Assembly (NCBI GenBank): GCA_946479005.1
Contig: CAMLEM010000118.1
Location: 1 to 6,028 of the forward strand
From: an uncultured Chitinophagaceae bacterium
GTDB lineage: Bacteria; Bacteroidota; Bacteroidia; Chitinophagales; Chitinophagaceae
DNA length: 6,028 nt
Direction of reading: 5' to 3'
The notes beneath the pieces were generated by a model that was given only the letters and a program-made list of their open reading frames with translations, had not been told where the DNA came from and did no database searches. Numbering within the stretch: position 1 is the first letter of the stretch; each line of letters opens with the position of its first letter. Shown piece after piece: positions 1 to 5,264 of this stretch. Both the position numbers and the translations under genes were made by a program.

Positions 1-230
1 CTGTCTTTTTCAGAGCGCAAAAACAGCCGAATGATCGCTGGATACTTTTCGGCATATTCCACGCAGATCTCCCGGGTACCGTCTGTCGATTCGTCTTCTC
101 CCAGGATGATCTCGAAAGGAAATTCCGTTTCCTGTGCGATCACTGAATCCAGGCATTCACGGATATATGGTGCGTGCTGGTAGGTTTGAATGCAAACCGA
201 TACGAGGGGTGCTTGTACTTCAGGCCTCAT
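1..230 (-). CDS. Family 2 glycosyltransferase, N-terminal part (runs off left edge)
   Basis: The first 76 residues of a GT-A fold family 2 glycosyltransferase are present; the rest lies beyond base 1. Residues 8-17 (PLVSVCIQTY) form the usual first strand, followed by the helix with YIRECLDSVIAQ, a common GT2 pattern. FEIILGEDESTDGT (39-52) is the nucleotide-sugar-binding strand and loop, with an E-D-E-S-T-D version of the common nDgStDgT signature. The family transfers a sugar from an activated nucleotide donor, usually at the inner face of the cytoplasmic membrane during surface-polysaccharide or glycoprotein synthesis. Donor and acceptor cannot be told from this fragment, and the catalytic C-terminal half is not visible. 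The ATG at 230 lies inside the end of the upstream acyltransferase gene (11 bp overlap), so translational coupling is likely. No Shine-Dalgarno sequence is evident. Confidence 0.9.
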   Translation of the reverse strand, partial: MRPEVQAPLVSVCIQTYQHAPYIRECLDSVIAQETEFPFEIILGEDESTDGTREICVEYAEKYPAIIRLFLRSEKD

Positions 231-885
231 TAACAGAGATTGATTTGATCATCTTACAGGGATTGCCCCAGGCAATCACGCCCGCAGGGAGGTCCCTGTT
301 AACTACACTGCCGCCACCCACTACCGTGTTTTCGCCAATGGATACGTGGTCGAATACCAGGGAACCAATGCCCAGCTTCACCCCCGCCCCGATCCGGCAG
401 TGACCAGCGATATGAACGCCCGGCCCCGTCATCATATGATCATCCAGCATCGCGTGATGTCCCACGCTGCATCCTCGGTTGATATAAACACCAAATCCCA
501 GGCGTGCAAAGGAAGCGATAACCGATCCCGGCTCGATCATTATCGCCTTTTCAAGTTCCACCGTAGAAGCGATTACCGACCGGGGATGAATGACGTTAAT
601 GTAATCCCGCGCCTCTACTCCACAATGTTCAAGGAAGAAATCAACCACCTTCTTTTTGGGGAGCGGGTTCATCACAGCCGGAAAACAGCAATGTGCATTT
701 CTGTCGAATTGCCAGTCCTTCCAATGGGTCACGCGACAGTTTATTCCCGGCGGGCAATACGGAAGCGATGCCGCGATCTCCATATTCTGAACGATCACTA
801 CATCCCGGTACTCTCCGGTTACAGAGAAAACATCCAGGATCCGTGAGATCGTAGCCTCGCTATACCCCAATAAATGAACCTGCAT
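220..885 (-). CDS. NeuD/PglD-type left-handed beta-helix sugar acyltransferase
   Basis: This 221-residue protein is close to the usual length of NeuD/PglD-type sugar acyltransferases, which move an acyl group from acyl-CoA to a hydroxyl or amino group of a sugar. Residues 1-95 form the small N-terminal domain, beginning VHLLGYSEAT where relatives have a glycine-rich nucleotide-sugar loop; the glycine pattern here is weak. Residues 99-205 carry the hexapeptide repeats of a left-handed beta-helix (VIASTV, SIGENT, VVGGGS), ending in the typical GNPCKMIK motif. SVGHH (140-144) matches the position of the catalytic histidine in the family, with His143 the likely base; many relatives have His-Asp there. 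The ATG at 885 is preferred because the first beta strand starts right after it. The start overlaps the end of the BKACE gene by 26 bp and the stop overlaps the glycosyltransferase start by 11 bp, which points to an operon. Substrate and acyl donor are not known. Confidence 0.88.
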   Translation of the reverse strand: MQVHLLGYSEATISRILDVFSVTGEYRDVVIVQNMEIAASLPYCPPGINCRVTHWKDWQFDRNAHCCFPAVMNPLPKKKVVDFFLEHCGVEARDYINVIHPRSVIASTVELEKAIMIEPGSVIASFARLGFGVYINRGCSVGHHAMLDDHMMTGPGVHIAGHCRIGAGVKLGIGSLVFDHVSIGENTVVGGGSVVNRDLPAGVIAWGNPCKMIKSISVNEA

Positions 886-1702
886 TATAAAAACCCAGTT
901 TACCGAATTCAGTATGGGTGAAGAGATCGCGTCCCCATTCCTCTCTCCATTGGTGAACTCGTTTCAATAACATAATGTTGGAAGCCTGTACCTTTTTCTC
1001 TTCATCAAACCAGAGGTTGTCTTCAATGCCCACCCTTACCCCGAAACCATTTTCAATGGCATAGCGGTTGGCGGTGACCTGGTTTTTGCCGATCCCACCG
1101 AAAGCAATAAAACTCTCCGTCTCGGGAATATCACGGGCGCCAAGTTCCATATGAGGGAACTTCGCCTGGAAACCACTGATGTTGCCAAAAATAAGGTTCC
1201 AGTAGTAGGGAGCTTTGACGAGCCCTTTGCGGATTAGGAACTTCCCGTAGTTGATCATTCCCAGGTCGAAACATTCCAGTTCCGGACGCACGCCGTGATC
1301 CAGCATTTTGGCAGCAAGCCGCTGGATCATCTCGGGACTGTTTACCGAAGCCTGATCAAAAAAATTAAGGGAGCTCAAAGTCAGGGAACACATATCCGGC
1401 TTCAGTTCGATCACGGCAGATCTTTTTTCAAATTCCGGGTATGTGCGACCCGATGTGCTGGCGCAGACCACCAGGCCAGGGCAGTGCTTCCTGACCCCTT
1501 CTATGATCTGCGAATAGATGCTGAGGTCGCCGGTGGGCTTACCCTGTCCATCCCTTGCGTGTAGATGGGCAATCGTGATCCCCATCTCAAATGCCTCCTG
1601 GGTTTGTTCAATGATCTCTGAAGGCGAGATGGGAACATAAGGTGTTTGAGACCGTGTGGGGACCATCCCCGTGGGGCAGAAATTGATAATCAACGGCCTC
1701 AT
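860..1702 (-). CDS. BKACE family (DUF849) beta-keto acid cleavage enzyme
   Basis: This is a 280-residue TIM-barrel enzyme of the family founded by 3-keto-5-aminohexanoate cleavage enzyme (Kce). These enzymes condense a beta-keto acid with acetyl-CoA and release acetoacetate plus a new acyl-CoA, using a divalent metal. The metal ligands are visible: HLHARD gives His46 and His48, and VGIEDN gives Glu227. Arg223 matches the active-site arginine of Kce. Other family segments are ASTSGRTYPEFEKR (81-94), PELECFD (140-146) and FGGIGKNQ (201-208). From a recalled alignment to Kce, the position of its substrate-amine-binding Glu14 is Val14 here (TGMVPT), so the lysine-fermentation substrate is unlikely. 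The ATG at 1702 is chosen because MRPLIINFCPTG aligns with the start of Kce; a TTG at 1735 would add 11 unlike residues. It is the first visible gene of a three-gene overlapping operon with the acyltransferase and glycosyltransferase. The actual substrate is unknown. Confidence 0.88.
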   Translation of the reverse strand: MRPLIINFCPTGMVPTRSQTPYVPISPSEIIEQTQEAFEMGITIAHLHARDGQGKPTGDLSIYSQIIEGVRKHCPGLVVCASTSGRTYPEFEKRSAVIELKPDMCSLTLSSLNFFDQASVNSPEMIQRLAAKMLDHGVRPELECFDLGMINYGKFLIRKGLVKAPYYWNLIFGNISGFQAKFPHMELGARDIPETESFIAFGGIGKNQVTANRYAIENGFGVRVGIEDNLWFDEEKKVQASNIMLLKRVHQWREEWGRDLFTHTEFGKLGFYNAGSFIGV

Positions 1703-1725
1703 AACCTGAAGTTTTAAGTGCGGCT

Positions 1726-1755
1726 CAAAATACAAAGAAACACCCTCGTCGGCAA
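1726..1755 (-). promoter_or_regulatory. Candidate promoter for the BKACE operon
   Basis: Read on the minus strand, TTG (1755-1753) is followed after 20 bases by TATTTTG (1732-1726), which resembles the Bacteroidota -33 TTTG / -7 TAnnTTTG promoter but is one base short in each element. It would start transcription a few bases upstream of the ATG at 1702, giving a very short leader. The match is weak; the promoter could equally lie further upstream. Confidence 0.25.
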
Positions 1756-1870
1756 CCCCCGGAAAGTGGCATAAGCCCCTGAATTAAAAAGCCATTAAAA
1801 GAATTGAGCTCGCCCACATAATGGTCCATCTCCCAAAAACCCCGATTCATCCACCATATCCTACCATTCA

Positions 1871-1906
1871 TACAGGCTGTCCACAGCAGGATGTTCCCAC
1901 CCTGTA
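1871..1906. repeat. Inverted repeat TACAGG / CCTGTA
   Basis: TACAGG (1871-1876) and CCTGTA (1901-1906) are perfect inverted copies separated by 24 bases, and a second small hairpin, GCTGT-CC-ACAGC, lies at 1876-1887. The TACA/TGTA ends recall the half-sites of BlaI/MecI operators in Gram-positive bacteria, but the arms are too far apart for a single such operator. It lies between the two divergent genes. A chance occurrence is possible. Confidence 0.3.
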
Positions 1907-1973
1907 ACTTTATTCAACGGTCTGCGTCTCAAGGTTAATCGTTGTTAAAGAATCTGAAAAAACAGGCTGAAAT

Positions 1974-2003
1974 TTTGGTCGTACGAAATTAGTCGTATAT
2001 TCG
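1974..2003 (+). promoter_or_regulatory. Candidate promoter of the blaI-like/M56 operon
   Basis: TTTG (1974-1977) and TATATTCG (1996-2003) are separated by 18 bases and match the Bacteroidota consensus -33 TTTG and -7 TAnnTTTG, with one mismatch in the second element. Transcription would start roughly 10-15 bases before the ATG at 2022. The interval between the two elements contains the inverted repeat proposed as operator, the arrangement expected if the repressor controls its own operon. Confidence 0.5.
1982..1997. promoter_or_regulatory. Candidate BlaI-type operator overlapping the promoter
   Basis: TACGA (1982-1986) and TCGTA (1993-1997) are perfect inverted 5-base arms around the 6-base spacer AATTAG. 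The left arm also belongs to an 8-base palindrome, TCGTACGA (1979-1986). BlaI/MecI repressors bind such short dyads as dimers and usually repress their own operon. The site lies just before the -7 element and overlaps its first two bases, so a bound dimer would block RNA polymerase. The visible facts are the symmetry and the location; repressor binding is inference. Confidence 0.5.
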
Positions 2004-2021
2004 GGTCTTAAAACAGGAAAT

Positions 2022-2411
2022 ATGTCAGCCCCTAAAATGATCAAACCGACAGAGAGTGAGCTTGAGATCCTCCAGATCTTATGGCAGCGAGGCCTTGCCA
2101 CGGTGAGGGAGGTACACGAGGAACTGGCCAAGACCAAGGATGTAGGTTATACCACCACGCTCAAGCTGATGCAGATTATGAATGAGAAAGGGATCGTTCG
2201 CCGCGACGATTCTATGAGGACCCACGTGTACCAGGCCGCCGTGAACAAGGAGAAAACGCAGAAGCACCTTTTGAATAAAATGATCGATAGCCTGTTTGGT
2301 GGCTCCCCGACGCAGCTGGTGATCCAGGCGCTGGGAGATGATAACCACAAAGCAAGCCGTGAGGAACTGGAAAAGATCCAGGCATTGCTGGATAGTCTCA
2401 GGAAACAATAA
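2022..2411 (+). CDS. BlaI/MecI/CopY-family transcriptional repressor
   Basis: A 129-residue cytoplasmic repressor of normal family length. Residues 7-80 form the winged helix: PTESELEILQILWQRG is the typical first helix, VREVHEEL the second, and GYTTTLKLMQIMNEKGIVRR the recognition helix leading into the wing, which ends THVYQAA. Residues 81-129 form the helical dimerisation domain. In staphylococcal BlaI the partner-triggered cut falls between Asn101 and Phe102; the aligned residues here are Gln102-Ala103, so any cut must have another specificity or place. The M56 peptidase gene follows 11 bp downstream, the standard repressor-sensor pair. An AGGAAA lies 1 base before the ATG at 2022, too close for an ideal ribosome site; an in-frame ATG at 2037 (Met6) is an alternative start that loses nothing of the fold. 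Autoregulation is likely through the dyad at 1982-1997. Family assignment is secure; the regulated target genes beyond its own operon are unknown. Confidence 0.92.
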   Translation: MSAPKMIKPTESELEILQILWQRGLATVREVHEELAKTKDVGYTTTLKLMQIMNEKGIVRRDDSMRTHVYQAAVNKEKTQKHLLNKMIDSLFGGSPTQLVIQALGDDNHKASREELEKIQALLDSLRKQ

Positions 2412-2422
2412 AAACCAACTGT

Positions 2423-4150
2423 ATGACCGGCGGAGCAAACTTTCTCCAGGCACTGGGATGGGCTGTGCTTAACAGCTTATGGCAACTGGCCCTCCTTTGG
2501 ATCGTTTACCAGCTTATCACTGGTATTTTCAGAAAGACCCGCTCGGCTTCCAAAAGCACCCTGGCCTCCGTGCTCCTTTTCGGGGGATTCACCTGGTTCC
2601 TTTATACTTTCTTTTCCGTATTTGGAAAAAGCACGGCTTCAGAGATCATTGCTGATTCGCCCGTTGTAAACGCCGCGGTGAATCCTGAGCTGAATAGCTG
2701 GCTCCAGCAAACCCTTCCCATCGCATCCATCATTTACCTGCTGCTGCTCGTTTTTCCTACGGCCCAGTTCATCCGCAATTATCGCTATGTGCAGGTGATC
2801 CGCCAATATGGGCTCAGCAAGATCGATCCCGAGTGGAGGATCTTTGTCAGGAATATCGCTTCCCATATGGGCATCCGGGGCGATGTGAAGGTCTGGATCT
2901 CGGCGCTCGTGAAATCACCGGTAACAGTGGGTTTCCTCAAGCCCGTGATTCTCGTTCCCATAGCGGCGATCAACCATCTTACTCCCCAGCAGCTGGAAGC
3001 CGTTTTGCTCCACGAACTGTCGCACATACGCCGGTACGATTATTTGCTCAACCTGCTCATCCAGTTCATTCATACCATTCTTTACTTCAACCCGTTCGCC
3101 AAAGCTTTCGTGAAGATCGTTGAAAAGGAAAGAGAAAAAAGCTGCGATGAGATGGTGCTGCAATTCCAATATGATTCCCACGAGTATGCCTCCGCGCTCC
3201 TGTTGCTGGAAAAAGCGGGACAAGTTTCCCCTGTTCTCTCTATGCCGGCTTCCGGCAGAAAGGCGGACCTTCTTTCCAGGGTAGAGCTGATCCTCGGCGT
3301 TCAGAAAAAAAATGTGTTTTCGTTTAACAAACTCGCCGGATTTTTTGCGGGACTGCTTTGCGTGATCGCACTGAATGCGATCCTGATCATCAACAAGCCC
3401 GCGAATGCCCAAAAGGCACCGGGTTTCGCCAGCCTGAAAAATGCCGGTGAACTATTCCGCCAGGCATCTCCCGGCAAGGGAGAACCCGCTTCCCCCAGCC
3501 AGGAAGCCGTTACAGAAGAACAACCTTCCACGGTGATCAATCATATCGATCTCGACAGGTCTGATGAAATGCCCGCCACCGAAGCCCCCGTAACAGGCTC
3601 CGCGATCAGCCATTCCGGATTTATGGGCAGTGCAGTGGAACAGCCTGCCTTCATACCGGTCGCTTTCAATGATCTCGCTTTTCCCATGCTGAATGAACAG
3701 GAAAGACTGCAGGTGCACTCTGCCGTCGAGGCGTCAAGGAAACTCATCGCCTCTGATCAATGGAAACAGGTGGAAAAAAACATCGCGGATGTATTTACCC
3801 AGAACGAAAAAGACCAGCTGAAAAAACTTTACCAGAAAGAGCTTGAAAAAGTGAACTGGAAAGAGATGGAGAAGAAACTGGCGATGGCTTACAACACCAT
3901 CGAATGGGAAAAGGTGAATCTCCAGTTGAACCAGGCAATGACAGAGATCCGGCTCGACAGCCTTCAGCGGGTATATGCCGACGCGATCGTGAAGATTGAT
4001 GATGTGAAAAAAGAATTGGAGAGCGCTAACCTCGAAGGCATCCCCGACAGCGAATATGATATTCCCCTCCTTGAAAAGAAGAAATCAGAACTGGCCAGGG
4101 AACTTAACCTGATGAAGGCAAGGAAAGTGAAAAAGATCGTTCGTCTTTAA
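2423..4150 (+). CDS. M56-family (BlaR1-type) membrane metallopeptidase with non-PBP C-terminal region
   Basis: A 575-residue inner-membrane zinc protease, presumed sensor-transducer for the repressor encoded just upstream. Likely membrane segments are at about 7-34, 46-66, 98-114 and 303-324. The cytoplasmic peptidase domain between the third and fourth holds HELSH (197-201) with Glu198 as catalytic base, then YFNPF (221-225) and the EKSCDE motif, where Glu238 is the probable third zinc ligand. In BlaR1 a penicillin-binding sensor domain follows the fourth membrane segment. Here there is no such domain and no SxxK or KTG motif in a fitting context. Residues 330-425 form a linker rich in Pro, Ala, Ser and Glu, and 427-575 are highly charged and helical with a 16-residue periodicity. 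The stop at 4150 lies 71 bases from the convergent PorP-like gene. Protease family is secure; the signal sensed is unknown, and cleavage of the BlaI-like partner is inferred from gene pairing. Confidence 0.9.
   Translation: MTGGANFLQALGWAVLNSLWQLALLWIVYQLITGIFRKTRSASKSTLASVLLFGGFTWFLYTFFSVFGKSTASEIIADSPVVNAAVNPELNSWLQQTLPIASIIYLLLLVFPTAQFIRNYRYVQVIRQYGLSKIDPEWRIFVRNIASHMGIRGDVKVWISALVKSPVTVGFLKPVILVPIAAINHLTPQQLEAVLLHELSHIRRYDYLLNLLIQFIHTILYFNPFAKAFVKIVEKEREKSCDEMVLQFQYDSHEYASALLLLEKAGQVSPVLSMPASGRKADLLSRVELILGVQKKNVFSFNKLAGFFAGLLCVIALNAILIINKPANAQKAPGFASLKNAGELFRQASPGKGEPASPSQEAVTEEQPSTVINHIDLDRSDEMPATEAPVTGSAISHSGFMGSAVEQPAFIPVAFNDLAFPMLNEQERLQVHSAVEASRKLIASDQWKQVEKNIADVFTQNEKDQLKKLYQKELEKVNWKEMEKKLAMAYNTIEWEKVNLQLNQAMTEIRLDSLQRVYADAIVKIDDVKKELESANLEGIPDSEYDIPLLEKKKSELARELNLMKARKVKKIVRL
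3761..4000 (+). repeat. Coding repeat: five 16-residue units in the M56 C-terminal region
   Basis: Residues 447-526 of the M56 protein can be divided into five consecutive 16-residue units starting at 447, 463, 479, 495 and 511. Unit position 1 is Trp in three (447, 479, 495), Lys in the second and Leu in the fifth. Position 4 is always hydrophobic (V, L, M, V, L), position 8 is I, Y, L, L, Y, and position 12 is F, L, Y, M, I. The best pair reads WKQVEKNI and WKEMEKKL. The DNA copies are diverged, so this is old protein-level duplication, not a recent tandem expansion. A helical or coiled structure facing the periplasm is likely; its ligand is unknown. Confidence 0.6.
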
Positions 4151-4191
4151 GTACCAACAATCTGAATTATTGTATTTGCTCTCCCCTGAAC

Positions 4192-4214
4192 ATTGAAAAC
4201 TGAGAATTGAAAAC
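4192..4214. repeat. Short direct repeat ATTGAAAAC in the convergent gap
   Basis: ATTGAAAAC occurs at 4192-4200 and again at 4206-4214, a 14-base period, inside the 71-base gap (4151-4221) between two convergent genes. The only other structure there is a weak AT-rich dyad, ACAAT (4157-4161) with ATTGT (4169-4173), which lacks the GC stem and T-run of a typical terminator. No function is apparent. Confidence 0.4.
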
Positions 4215-4221
4215 CCTTTCT

Positions 4222-5259
4222 CTACCAGCACCTCGGGCAGGCTTCTGAATATTTATTCCCGATCAGGAATCCCACCATTATTTCGTGCGTTCCCCGGCTG
4301 ACCGTATTCAACGCCGTAGTCGTGAAATCATAGGCATAACCCACGTTAATCGTGTTCTTCAGGTTCAGCCCTCCCATCGCGGCATAGCCGTTCTCATAGC
4401 GATAGCTGCCCCCCAGCCAAAAAAGATCGCGGTACTGAAGCTTCAGGTTTGCTTCCGGTTGAAAATTCGTTTTTGAAGAAGCATTGATGTACTTCACCAT
4501 CAGTGAGGGGATCGCGTTTACGTCTTCCCCGAGAAGAAAGCGGTAACCCGCTGTGAGAAAAAGATGGGGAACCAGTCGCCCCGTAGTGGCGATCGCTGCA
4601 TCATCGGTGAAAATCACTTTTTGAGGGATCACCTGCTGCGCGGCGAATCCCACGAAATAATTTTTGGAGTAAAGCCAGAGTCCAACGCCCACATCCGGTC
4701 GGATCCTGTTGATCTCGCCATCCATTGCCGCAGCCGTGGCCGGGTCGAAAGGATCTCCGTTGCCGGTAAAATCCTGCTTGGCCTTGTTAATGCTTACATT
4801 GGTGATCCCGGCATAAAATCCCCCGGAGAGATTGGTGGTGGGTGTCAGGCCCAGGTGATAGGCATAGGAAATGTTCGCGGAAAAGCGGTTAAAGCTACCC
4901 GTTGCATCGTTGATCACGGCCAACCCCACCCCGTGATGTGGTTCGGCAGCGGTGTAGTTCTCCCAGTAATATTTTCCCCTGGGATTTTGCCCGGGGATCT
5001 CGTAGGACGTGGCATTGGTCCGATAGTCCTTCTTTCCCAACGGTGCGTGCACCGTTAGATAGGAGGTTTTCGGAGCGCCGTTCAATCCCACCCACTGATC
5101 CCTGGTACTGATCTTGAGATCCGTATAGTTCTCAATACCGGTGATGGCGGGGTTGACAATATACTGGTTCAGGATATACTGGGTATAATGCGGCCGTTGC
5201 TGCCCAATACACGCAGATCCAAACATCACTGCTGTAATAAGTAGAATATTCCTTTTCAT
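4222..5259 (-). CDS. PorP/SprF-family type IX secretion outer-membrane protein
   Basis: A 345-residue outer-membrane beta-barrel protein of the PorP/SprF family, of usual length. It starts with an export signal (MKRNILLITAVMFGSACIGQ), followed by the family hallmark HYTQYILNQYIVNPAITG (24-41), then DQWVGLNGAPKTSYLTVHAPL. Many alternating aromatic and polar stretches suit barrel strands, and it ends near GTHEIMVGFLIG and CPRCW, close to the CP-x-x-W ending I recall from relatives. These proteins work with the type IX secretion system, and several are needed for secretion or anchoring of a specific partner with a gliding-motility-type C-terminal domain. That partner is probably the gene immediately upstream, whose stop is 5 bp before this ATG. 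A TTG at 5268 would add three residues and overlap that stop; the ATG at 5259 gives a cleaner signal peptide. Cys17 is followed by no acidic residue and the preceding FGSA is a poor lipobox, so lipidation is doubtful. Confidence 0.9.
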   Translation of the reverse strand: MKRNILLITAVMFGSACIGQQRPHYTQYILNQYIVNPAITGIENYTDLKISTRDQWVGLNGAPKTSYLTVHAPLGKKDYRTNATSYEIPGQNPRGKYYWENYTAAEPHHGVGLAVINDATGSFNRFSANISYAYHLGLTPTTNLSGGFYAGITNVSINKAKQDFTGNGDPFDPATAAAMDGEINRIRPDVGVGLWLYSKNYFVGFAAQQVIPQKVIFTDDAAIATTGRLVPHLFLTAGYRFLLGEDVNAIPSLMVKYINASSKTNFQPEANLKLQYRDLFWLGGSYRYENGYAAMGGLNLKNTINVGYAYDFTTTALNTVSRGTHEIMVGFLIGNKYSEACPRCW

Positions 5260-5264
5260 TTTGA

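Larger units (their letters stand above)
1703..2021. other. Divergent intergenic region between the BKACE operon and the blaI-like gene
   Basis: This stretch of 319 bases has no supportable gene; open frames crossing it are short and lack family resemblance. It separates two operons transcribed away from each other, so both promoters should lie here. The right end (1974-2003) holds a good candidate promoter with an internal inverted repeat for the repressor gene. The left end (1726-1755) holds a weaker candidate for the BKACE operon. The middle (about 1770-1870) is mixed AT-rich and pyrimidine-rich sequence in which I recognise nothing. A short inverted repeat lies at 1871-1906. No RNA family or riboswitch is recognised. 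Confidence 0.7.

Noticed and set aside
346..846. A 166-codon open frame on the plus strand
   Set aside because: It is antisense to the acyltransferase gene, shows no domain features, and the minus-strand frame has clear hexapeptide repeats; it is a shadow.
1703..1735. TTG start at 1735 for the BKACE gene
   Set aside because: It adds 11 residues with no family match, while the ATG at 1702 gives a start that lines up with Kce and places the metal histidines at 46 and 48.
2915..3412. A 165-codon open frame on the minus strand
   Set aside because: It is antisense to the M56 peptidase core, whose HELSH and ExxCD motifs are plainly encoded on the plus strand.
2423..4150. Classical beta-lactamase regulator BlaR1
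   Set aside because: No penicillin-binding sensor domain follows the last membrane segment, and no beta-lactamase gene is in the window.
4157..4173. Dyad ACAAT...ATTGT as a terminator
   Set aside because: The stem is only 5 AT-rich pairs with a 7-base loop and no following T-run, too weak to call a terminator.
4564..5058. A 164-codon open frame on the plus strand
   Set aside because: It is antisense to the PorP/SprF-family gene and has no recognisable features.
5201..5218. Lipoprotein signal at Cys17 of the PorP-like protein
   Set aside because: The residues before the cysteine (FGSA) fit the lipobox poorly, and PorP/SprF relatives are integral barrel proteins with ordinary signal peptides.
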